Source of the DNA: Porphyridium purpureum
Taxonomy: Eukaryota; Rhodophyta; Bangiophyceae; Porphyridiales; Porphyridiaceae
Assembly: GCA_008690995.1 (NCBI GenBank)
Contig: VRMN01000001.1
Location: 2,108,001-2,172,000, forward strand
Direction: 5' to 3'
DNA length: 64,000 bases
The translations under genes were made by a program, and so were the position numbers. Shown here one piece after another: positions 49,173 to 58,225 of the stretch (the stretch's first letter is position 1; every line of letters starts with the position of its first letter). The notes beneath the pieces are model-generated. The model was not told the DNA's origin. It saw only the letters and a program-made list of their open reading frames with translations, and did not search any database.

Positions 49173-49502
49173 TGGTTGAATGGTTATCCGGGTCAACGAC
49201 TTGGACTGTTTGGACTGTTTAATGTGTTCGGTCGGGTGCGAGCCTGCGTGCTAGCACGAGCCATGGGCACGTATGTTTGCGACGTTTCTAGAAGTCCACA
49301 CTGACGTTTCCTTGTCGCTTTGCATCTCCGCGCCGCCGCCACAGTGCAGCTACAGGGGTATAAAATGCTGCAGGGCCAAGGAGTAGGGTGGAAATTTTGA
49401 GTGTAGCGTTTGGGTAGGCGAATATGTTTTTGACGCGAGTGGTATTACAAAGTAAACCGTTTCTTGACTTTGCAGGGTTTACGCCGGGGGCGTACTTCAA
49501 CA
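49148..49502 (+). repeat. 3' LTR of the Copia element
   Basis: 355 bp, near-identical to the 5' LTR. A purine-rich stretch (gacgggag) lies immediately before it, as expected for the polypurine tract. Its TATA box (49359-49365) points toward purL, whose ATG is about 455 bp downstream. Confidence 0.95.
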
Positions 49503-49507
49503 GCAAG
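49503..49507. repeat. Target-site duplication (right), gcaag
   Basis: Matches 43812-43816 exactly. Confidence 0.9.
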
Positions 49508-49820
49508 ATGGAGGTTCAGTTGCGGTGGTGGTGGTGGTGGCGGCCGCCGTTCCGGTGGGACGGGGGCAGGTGACCGTGTTGCATGTGCGACGGAGAGGAA
49601 CGGCGGGATCGGACGCGTGCGGCATTGTGTCGACTGATTCCCGCCCTCGCGGGGACGAGTGCGTGGCGGAAAGGTTGGGGCTTTACACGTGTGCGCCTCA
49701 GATCGTCGCGCGGAAAAAAAGCATTCACCGGAACTAGAGCGCAGCGCGCAACGACGCACCGCAGGCAACAAATTGGAACACGTGAGTTTCTGATTTCACA
49801 AGAGCTGCTTTGGACGTGCC
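49508..49820. promoter_or_regulatory. Remaining upstream region of purL
   Basis: 313 bp between the Copia element and the purL ATG. It includes a GGT-rich run (ggtggtggtggtggtggcgg) near 49523-49543. Frames through it (49525-49737, 49583-49963) show no domain. The native purL promoter was either here or has been pushed 5.7 kb away by the insertion. Confidence 0.4.
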
Positions 49821-52800
49821 ATGGGAATCCTCCAATTCGTAGGGTCCGACCTGCACGGCGCCGGGTTTGCGCGGCAGACTTACAGTCCATGGATACGCAA
49901 CACGCACGGCAGAGCCTTCTGCACAGGCTCCCGCGCTGCCCCACCAAGCGTTTTCAGCCGTAGCGCCCATGCCGTGCCGCGCACGGCAAGGGCGCCGCAC
50001 TCTGCGCGAAGAATTTGTATGGTGATTGACGGGAATGAAGCCAAGAATAATCCGGTCCAAGTGCGCTCGAGTAAGGCGTCGTCCCCTTCCCTCAGCGTTG
50101 GGCTCACGCTGGACACTCTTGAAACGAAGCAGACGGCCGATGACCTAGGTATGTTTATCACGCACGTGTACCGGGCGACGCGTACCGAGTTTGGCACGGA
50201 GAATAAGGCACGGAAGGCCCTGGATTGCCGGGAGCTTACGGTACAGAGAGAGGACTGCTTCAATATACTTAGCGAGACACCCTTCTCGCAGCGCGAGCTG
50301 GACGTGGTGGCCTGGCTACTGGGCGAAACGTACGAAATGCACAAACTGTCGGCACACTCGCAGCTGCCACAGGCGTCCCCGACGGCTTCGTTCGTGGTTG
50401 AAGTGGGACCTCGTCTGAACTTCCAGACCGCATGGTCTTCAAACGCTGTGAGTGTATTCAAAGCGTGCGGACTTGCCAAAGTGTCTCGCATTGAGCGATC
50501 TCGCCGATACTTTGTGTCAGCTCCAGCAGCCGTTTCGTTGTCCGCCAGCAGCATTGAGGCGTTTGTCGCGCTCGTCCACGACCGCATGACAGAGCAGCCG
50601 TACGTGATGCCGCTCGAGTCCTTCGACTCTGGACTAGAACCGGCACCGACGGGCGTGGTCGATTTACTTGGGTTGGGCGTCGACGAGCTGCACAGGGTAA
50701 ACGCGGAACAAGGGCTCGGCTTCGACGAATGGGACGTGCGCTATTACTATGAACTCTTTGCCGAGTCCTTGAAGCGCAACCCCACAAACGTGGAGCTATT
50801 TGATATGGCGCAGAGCAACAGTGAACACTCGCGACACTGGTTCTTCAAGGGCAAGCTGGTGATTGATGGCGAAGAGCAGCCGCAGCATTTATTTGACGTT
50901 GTGCGTGACACACTGCGTGCCAACCCGCGGAACTCGGTTGTGGCGTTTGCAGACAATTCGTCCACGATTCGCGGATACACTGCTCCGCTTCTGGTGGCGC
51001 AGGCGCCTGGCGAGCCCAGCTCGATGGCGCTGCAAGACATTGACTTGGACGTGCTGTGCACGGCCGAGACGCACAACTTCCCATCCGGCGTCGCACCGTT
51101 CCCAGGCGCTGAGACTGGCGCGGGCGGGCGCATGCGCGACTCGGCCGCCACGGGCACAGGCTCTCTTTTGATCGCCGGCTTTGCCGGCTACGCCGTTGGT
51201 AACCTGCAGCTGGACAATTACGCCCTACCGTGGGAGTCAGACGACTTTGAGTACCCTTCGAATTTGGCAAGTGCGCGCCAGATCACCATCGAGGCGTCGA
51301 ACGGCGCGTCTGATTACGGAAACAAGTTTGGCGAGCCGCTGATCTGCGGATTTGCACGCTCGTACGGCTTGCGGGACGCCGCTGGCTCGCGACGCGAGTT
51401 TGTCAAACCCATCATGTTTTCCGGCGGACTTGGTCAGATGTATAGCATACACGCACGGAAGAAGCAGCCGCAAACGGGCATGCTCGTGGTTAAAGTGGGT
51501 GGCCCGGCGTACCGCATTGGCATGGGCGGCGGCGCAGCGTCAAGTATGGTGCAAGGCGCAAACAAAGCCGAGCTGGACTTGAACGCAGTGCAGCGTGGCG
51601 ACGCCGAGATGGCGCAGAAGACCTACCGGGTTTTGCGCGCTTGTGTCGAGATGGGCGAGCAGAATCCCATCCTTTCGCTGCACGACCAGGGTGCTGGTGG
51701 CAATTGCAATGTGGTCAAAGAGCTGATTGAGCCTTTGGGCGCACGCATCAATCTGCGCGAAATTGTGGTGGGTGACGCGTCACTGTCCGCGGTCGAGATC
51801 TGGGGCGCAGAGTACCAGGAAAACTTTGGTTTACTGTTGGCTGCCGAGCGTCTGCCCTCGTTCGAGCGGCTTTGTGCGCGCGAAAAGACGCTTTGTAGCG
51901 TGCTCGGTGAGATCGACGGCTCGGGCAAGATTGTTCTGTACGACTCCAAGACGGACACGGTGGTGGAGGATCTCGAACTGGACGCTGTCCTAGGTGAGCT
52001 GCCGCAAAAGACATACGTGGACAAGCGGGTGTCTGGTGCAGAGCGCGCTCGCATGCTTTCTGCGCTGCACTTGCGTGATGTTGGGTCTATTGGTATCGCA
52101 TTGGATCGCGTACTGCGGCTGATGACGGTGTGCAGCAAACGCTTCCTGACGACAAAAGTGGACCGCTCGGTGACAGGGTTGGTGGCGCAACAGCAGACGG
52201 TGGGCGCGCTGCAGCTCCCACTCGCGGACGTGGGTGTGGTCGCACAGAGTATGTTTGCGCTGACGGGAGCCGCAGTGGCGCTCGGTGAATGCCCATCTCT
52301 CACGCCATTGTCGCCTCAGGCCATGGCGCGGATGGCGGTGGCCGAGATGCTCACCAACATGTGCGCGGCTCGCATCACCGCGGTCGCAGACATCAAATGC
52401 GAGGGGAATTGGATGTGGGCTGCGAAGCTGCCCGGTGAAGGTGCCGATCTTTATGACGCGGCATGCGCGATGCGCGAGCTTATGATCACGCTCGGGATTG
52501 CAATCGACGGCGGCAAGGACTCTGTGTCCATGGCTGCACGCTGTGGTGACGAGCTCGTCAAGGCGCCCGGAACGCTCGTGGTGAGTGGATACGTCACTGT
52601 GAACGACGTGCGCCAGAAGCTCACGCCGGACATTAAGCGTCCGGGCGGTTCCTCGTTACTGCTCGTGCAGCTCGGTGGCACTTGGACTAAAAGTGGACTT
52701 CGGCTCGGCGGTTCGGCGCTTGCTCAAGTGTTCAACGTGACGGCCAGCACGCCACCAGACATTGATGACGCGACTGTGTTGCTCAAAGGTCTGGATACTT

Positions 52801-54248
52801 TGCTTGCTCTGCAGGACGAGGAGCACAGGCGTGTTGCGCCGCTCGCCTACCACGACGTAAGTTCTGGCGGCTTGTTGGTTTGTCTTCTCGAAATGGCGTT
52901 CGCGGGCGACTGCGGCTTGGAGGTGCGCGTGCCAAGCTCCGTGAGTCCATCGGTGTCTGCTGAAGAGCTCGCAAAGGTCTCGGCAGACCAGGCCGACACA
53001 ATGGAAACAGCCGCACTGGGCTTTCTATTCGCGGAAGAGGCGGGCGTCGTGATTGAAGTGGATCACAGCGCGCGCGAGCGCGTGATGGAAATGTTCAAGG
53101 ATCAGGGCGTGCCGTGCTTGCACATCGCCGAAACCCTCGTCGAATCAGAGATTGTGGTCCGAGCTGAATCTGAAACTGGATCCGTGAGCACGCAGAGCGC
53201 CGCCGACGAATCAGTGTCAGCTGCGCTGTTCCGGGGCGACGTGCGCAAATTGCGCGACACGTGGGAAGCCACGTCGTTTGAACTCGAAAAAATGCAGGCG
53301 GAGGAGCACTGCGTAGCTTCTGAACAGGCGCTTTTGCAGACACAGGCAGCAGCAGCAATTCCTCGGTATCAATTTAGCATGACGCCGCGGCGCACGCCAT
53401 CGGACGTCATGGGTGCACCTAGCAAGCACCGTGTTGCGGTCATTCGGGAGGAAGGCTCGAATGGCGACCGTGAGATGAGCGCTGCGTTTGTATTGGCGGG
53501 CTTTGAGCCTTGGGACGTACACGTGAACGACTTGGTGGAAGGGCGCGTGTCGCTGGATGGCTTTCGCGGTGTTGTATTCGTAGGCGGCTTCTCGTACGCC
53601 GACGTGCTCGACTCGGCCAAGGGATGGGCGGGCACCATCCGCTTCCGTGATAATGTGCGCGCTGAGTTTGAGCGCTTTTACGCTCGCAGTGATACATTCT
53701 CGCTGGGAGTGTGCAACGGTTGCCAGCTGATGGCTCTGCTTGGCATTGTTCCATTTGGCATGGACGAGCTTCCGGGTTCGCAGCAGCCTCGATTTGTGCA
53801 CAATGACTCGGGCAGATACGAGAGCCGCTTCAGCACGGTGCGAATTGCTGAGCAAACACCGAGCATCATGCTGAAAGGGTTGGGCGCCTCGCAATTGGGT
53901 GTGTGGGTTGCGCACGGCGAAGGCAAGGCGTTTTTCCCAGACGAGGCTGTTCTCGAGCGTGCACAGGCGCTTGGGCTGACAGCCATGCACTACGTGGATG
54001 CGGCGGGCGCACCCACGGAGCGGTACCCTCTGAACCCGAACGGATCGGCGCGCGGAATTGCCGCGCTGTGCAGCCCGGATGGTCGACATCTGGCCATGAT
54101 GCCGCATCCGGAGCGCGCCGTTCTGGAGTGGCAGTGGCCTTTCAGAGGCAAAGGGTCAGACACAACGGCGCTCATGCCGGAAGGCGTGAGCCCCTGGCTG
54201 TGCATGTTCCAAAACGCGCGTGTGTGGTGTGACGAGCACACCGTGTAG
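49821..54248 (+). CDS. PFAS: Phosphoribosylformylglycinamidine synthase (FGAM synthase, PurL)
   Basis: Converts FGAR, glutamine and ATP to FGAM in de novo purine synthesis. 1,475 residues, the large single-chain type of eukaryotes and proteobacteria. The first ~65 residues are Arg/Ser/Ala-rich without acids until MVIDGNE, suggesting plastid or mitochondrial targeting. The synthase part contains AQSNSEHSRHWFFKG, the signature THNFPSGVAPFPGAETGAGG, HDQGAGGNCNVVKE and DGGKDSVSMAA (second half). The C-terminal glutaminase (about 1185-1475) has FVGGFSYADVLDSAKGWA, the nucleophilic Cys in GVCNGCQLMALLG, and the His region HGEGKAFF and MMPHPERAVLEWQW. All key motifs are present. A Copia element lies just upstream. 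Confidence 0.97.
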   Translation: MGILQFVGSDLHGAGFARQTYSPWIRNTHGRAFCTGSRAAPPSVFSRSAHAVPRTARAPHSARRICMVIDGNEAKNNPVQVRSSKASSPSLSVGLTLDTLETKQTADDLGMFITHVYRATRTEFGTENKARKALDCRELTVQREDCFNILSETPFSQRELDVVAWLLGETYEMHKLSAHSQLPQASPTASFVVEVGPRLNFQTAWSSNAVSVFKACGLAKVSRIERSRRYFVSAPAAVSLSASSIEAFVALVHDRMTEQPYVMPLESFDSGLEPAPTGVVDLLGLGVDELHRVNAEQGLGFDEWDVRYYYELFAESLKRNPTNVELFDMAQSNSEHSRHWFFKGKLVIDGEEQPQHLFDVVRDTLRANPRNSVVAFADNSSTIRGYTAPLLVAQAPGEPSSMALQDIDLDVLCTAETHNFPSGVAPFPGAETGAGGRMRDSAATGTGSLLIAGFAGYAVGNLQLDNYALPWESDDFEYPSNLASARQITIEASNGASDYGNKFGEPLICGFARSYGLRDAAGSRREFVKPIMFSGGLGQMYSIHARKKQPQTGMLVVKVGGPAYRIGMGGGAASSMVQGANKAELDLNAVQRGDAEMAQKTYRVLRACVEMGEQNPILSLHDQGAGGNCNVVKELIEPLGARINLREIVVGDASLSAVEIWGAEYQENFGLLLAAERLPSFERLCAREKTLCSVLGEIDGSGKIVLYDSKTDTVVEDLELDAVLGELPQKTYVDKRVSGAERARMLSALHLRDVGSIGIALDRVLRLMTVCSKRFLTTKVDRSVTGLVAQQQTVGALQLPLADVGVVAQSMFALTGAAVALGECPSLTPLSPQAMARMAVAEMLTNMCAARITAVADIKCEGNWMWAAKLPGEGADLYDAACAMRELMITLGIAIDGGKDSVSMAARCGDELVKAPGTLVVSGYVTVNDVRQKLTPDIKRPGGSSLLLVQLGGTWTKSGLRLGGSALAQVFNVTASTPPDIDDATVLLKGLDTLLALQDEEHRRVAPLAYHDVSSGGLLVCLLEMAFAGDCGLEVRVPSSVSPSVSAEELAKVSADQADTMETAALGFLFAEEAGVVIEVDHSARERVMEMFKDQGVPCLHIAETLVESEIVVRAESETGSVSTQSAADESVSAALFRGDVRKLRDTWEATSFELEKMQAEEHCVASEQALLQTQAAAAIPRYQFSMTPRRTPSDVMGAPSKHRVAVIREEGSNGDREMSAAFVLAGFEPWDVHVNDLVEGRVSLDGFRGVVFVGGFSYADVLDSAKGWAGTIRFRDNVRAEFERFYARSDTFSLGVCNGCQLMALLGIVPFGMDELPGSQQPRFVHNDSGRYESRFSTVRIAEQTPSIMLKGLGASQLGVWVAHGEGKAFFPDEAVLERAQALGLTAMHYVDAAGAPTERYPLNPNGSARGIAALCSPDGRHLAMMPHPERAVLEWQWPFRGKGSDTTALMPEGVSPWLCMFQNARVWCDEHTV

Positions 54249-54669
54249 TTAAAGTATCACAAGCAGTGTGGGCGCCCAGTCGATTTCCAAACGCCGTCGC
54301 GTTCTGATGTAGTGCGGCCTGTACGGTAAATTATGACTGCGTACGTACCATATTTTGCTGTGAATTGTGTATTGTTCGATATTCGGTTCCCGACACAGGC
54401 GCGCACGTGTACAACATGTGTGAGGCCTCCTGTCCTTTATGCTGCTTGTGCAGAGGGCCCTTTGCCTCTTGTTAAAGACACACGATGCCAAATGACAGCG
54501 GCTTGCAACATTTCATGCAACAAGGGAAATTTTAACCCAACTACAACAAAAAGTGCTTAACATCGCAGCATATCGGATGAACTACAGTGAACCACGTGCC
54601 GCCTCTGCAGCGCGACTAATATCGCGCGGCCGCTGAGCTATGCCACGCCTAGGAGATCAGAGAACTGAC
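54249..54669. other. Intergenic region, no gene seen
   Basis: About 420 bp between the convergent purL and GAPDH genes, relatively AT-rich. It probably holds both 3' ends. Confidence 0.5.
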
Positions 54670-55761
<1,092 letters not shown>

Positions 55762-55841
55762 CTAGATCGCCCAACGGACCACACTGCCAAACCAACCGAC
55801 CCCTCTCAACCGAACGCCCATCGACGCCCCACGCGCGTTTA

Positions 55842-55869
55842 CATACCAAAACGGCACTGTTTTGGTATG
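55842..55869. repeat. Perfect 11-bp inverted repeat upstream of GAPDH
   Basis: CATACCAAAAC, a 6-nt spacer GGCACT, then GTTTTGGTATG. It is a perfect dyad about 170-195 bp upstream of the GAPDH ATG, so it looks like either a regulator site or an RNA hairpin. Confidence 0.9.
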
Positions 55870-56226
55870 GGACACTCCCAACACCTTTCGTGGCTGCCGC
55901 GCTTTCTCTCTCTGCCTCTTACCACCACCACCACCAACCGCGTGATGCTCGCACCGCAACGGAGCAAGAAAGATTAAATAACGCAATTGAATAATAGATT
56001 AAAAAACGCGATGTCGCGCTGTCACCACCACGGTTCAGTGTGGAGGTACAGTCTGCGCTCGTGTTAAGCGCGGGTGGAAGGTACAGTACGGCGGTGAACA
56101 CTAATCGGTTGACGGGTGGAAGGGTTGGACAAGGAAGGTTGGAGACGCGTGGTGCGAGAGTAGCAGGTGTGTGGGACGGCGCGGTTTCTAAGCGTCGGAG
56201 TTGGGGGTCTTCTGTACAGGTTTGGC
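55870..56226. other. Divergent upstream region of GAPDH and the HO-like gene
   Basis: About 360 bp. It contains a CAC/ACC run (55920-55938) and an AT-rich patch (55974-56010). No gene. Confidence 0.45.
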
Positions 56227-57060
56227 ATGGCCGCACGTGCAAATGCACAGGATGTGCCCGACATGGCCCTGACAGATCGGTTCCGAGAGCAGAACCGCGC
56301 GGTGCACCGCCAGTCTGACGCGCTCGTCAATGTCAAGCTGGCCGCAGCGATGACAGACATGCGCATGTACATGCAAGCGCTAGTCTTTTTCCGAGCTTTG
56401 TTTGTGGCCATCGAGACAGCGCTGCAGAAAAATGCGCATCTGTCCACTGTCCGCCCCATGTACGAGTGCTTCTGTGATCCGTCCACTCGCCGCACCGAGC
56501 GCTTTGACAGAGACATCCAATTTTTCCAGCAGCGTTTGGCAAAGTCGGAACATGCGAAGGGTAGAGCGGCGAGTGTGGTGAGTGAGACATTGCCCGAGTC
56601 TGTGATCGCCTACGTGACACATATTTCAAAGCTAGCCCACTCTCCGGATACGGCGTATTTAGTGACTGCTTACGCGTACACCATGATGCAGGCCATTCTC
56701 GGTGGCGGTCGGATACTGAAGAAACTTGTCACCACGGGTCTGGCGCTCGACCCAGATAGCGATGACGGCGTCGCCATCTTCTGTCTGGAAAAGGGGCAGA
56801 CTGTCGCGGACGTGCGGGATCGGTTGCGCAGTGCAATCAACAGAAACATCGGCCCGCAGCTGAACGACGCGCAGAGGCAGGCGCTCGTTGCAGAGACGAA
56901 ACAGGTTTTTCTGCGCAATAATCGCATGGTGGCTGATTTACAGACAACGGCGGATTTCTTGAGGAGGATCATCAAGTGGATTTTGCTGGTCCTGTTTTTG
57001 ATTCTTTGTCTTTATATGGGCGTTTCCAAAATCAAGGCGAAAATCGTGGAGCCGCTGTGA
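56227..57060 (+). CDS. Tail-anchored heme-oxygenase-like protein with altered distal helix
   Basis: 277 residues with the heme oxygenase fold of the HMOX type. The proximal heme ligand is kept in NRAVHRQSDAL (His27, equal to His25 of human HO-1). The middle matches HO in MQALVFFRALFVAIETAL and AYVTHISKLAHSPDTAYLVT. The distal helix reads AYTMMQAILGGGRILKK where active enzymes have HAYTRYLGDLSGGQVLKK: Arg136 is Met, Gly139 is Ala and the catalytic Asp140 is Ile. The last ~25 residues are a hydrophobic anchor (WILLVLFLILCLYMG) with a basic end, as in animal HO-1/2, so it should sit in the ER membrane. There is no plastid leader. The ATG at 56227 (MAARANAQDV) was chosen over a GTG at 56167. Fold confident; normal heme cleavage doubtful. 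Confidence 0.88.
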   Translation: MAARANAQDVPDMALTDRFREQNRAVHRQSDALVNVKLAAAMTDMRMYMQALVFFRALFVAIETALQKNAHLSTVRPMYECFCDPSTRRTERFDRDIQFFQQRLAKSEHAKGRAASVVSETLPESVIAYVTHISKLAHSPDTAYLVTAYAYTMMQAILGGGRILKKLVTTGLALDPDSDDGVAIFCLEKGQTVADVRDRLRSAINRNIGPQLNDAQRQALVAETKQVFLRNNRMVADLQTTADFLRRIIKWILLVLFLILCLYMGVSKIKAKIVEPL

Positions 57061-58225
57061 TACCTCTTTTGCAGGTTGGTATCCAGGCTGCTACATCATC
57101 TTCACGCAGAGTATCAGTTAGGCACATTGTCTTCCAGTACCGAATCGCTCGGTCGATTGTTCTTCGCTCAAGAAAAATTGAGACCGTTTCGATCGCGTGG
57201 TATGGTAGGCTTCCGGTTTCTACCTGCTCTTGTGAGCAGCAGCGCCCGTACGAAATGGGATATATCCTCGTTGGCAGGCAGGTCCATCAAGTGCGGCGTT
57301 TGCTCACGCGCTGTGTTCGAACCCTTTCCGGCGTACTCTGACGTAAAAGTCGATTGCTAATTTCGTTTCATAGTTAGCGCTTATTTACAAACTTGGCCTC
57401 GTATGGCCGTACTTCGAGGCAAGGATCATGTTAACTCTCTCGCCCATCCTTTTGAATACCGCAGGATAACGTTACTTGGATTGAGCTCTGAACTTGCGGT
57501 TGTGTGCGCAAGCCAAATCCTAACTTTTGGGTGCGTCGCTCATGAGTCATGGTTCTCCTTATAGATGGACATGAGAAATACGTTGCTGCTCAACCAGCGG
57601 GACAGCCAGCACGCAATGGTGACTTTGACACCGTGCTCAGTGTGAGTCACTTGTTTCTCACTCCATCAAACAGCCCATGAGATCTAGTGGACTGTGCGTT
57701 TGGCGTTGATTCAATTCCCAAGGCGTCACAGAAATTCGTGAATGTCGAGTTCACGGCAACGAGACCTGTTTGCAGAATCCGGGAAAATGAAGATCGAATC
57801 TCAACGCTAGCATGCACAAGGTGTGCGCTCTTCGCCTCAATTTGCGCTACCCGCAAACGCTGGGGCGTGGGAACGCACTGCCTGTGCAAGGGGTCACGTG
57901 GCGCGTGGCCACTGGGCGTGCCGTGCGTCCTATCTAACAGATTCACGTCAAAAGGAAGAGAACGTTTACTGGCTTCCATTCCTGTGATGGATGCACTGGG
58001 ACTGCAGAGGACGGAAAGGGAGAAAAAGAAGAGAGCAAATTTGCTCAAATGAAGAACTTTGCCGATACTGAAAATTCGCGGATCCAACCATGGCACAGTG
58101 CCTCCATGCACGCCGGAAAACCTGCAAAAGGGATACCGCTTCACGCCGTATCCACCGGATCAAAGCTGCAGGTAGGCACAAATTCATCTGAAGGCCGCTG
58201 ACCAAATGGCTCCTCGGAAAGCACG
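57061..58225. other. Intergenic region, no gene seen
   Basis: About 1.2 kb between the convergent HO-like and ZIP genes. A 165-codon minus frame (57647-58144) and a 121-codon plus frame (57687-58052) overlap each other and show no domain. Confidence 0.45.

Larger units (their letters stand above)
43817..49502 (+). mobile_element. Ty1/Copia LTR retrotransposon, complete-looking and young
   Basis: A 5,686-bp element bounded by two 355-bp direct LTRs with TGTTGA…TCAACA ends and a 5-bp target duplication (gcaag). The interior holds gag (44298-45329) and pol (45342-49172). Domain order in pol is protease, integrase, reverse transcriptase, RNase H, which defines Copia. The LTRs are about 99.7% identical (I count one difference), so the insertion is very recent. 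It looks whole with few if any breaks. It sits between the aminopeptidase and purL genes in purL's direction, with its 3' end about 320 bp before purL's ATG. From memory, the divergent integrase region recalls the GalEa/PyRE1G1 and CoDi-type Copia groups of red algae and diatoms; this was not tested. Confidence 0.95.

Noticed and set aside
53217-54107. 296-codon minus-strand frame inside purL
   Set aside because: Lies fully inside the well-supported glutaminase domain of PurL on the other strand.
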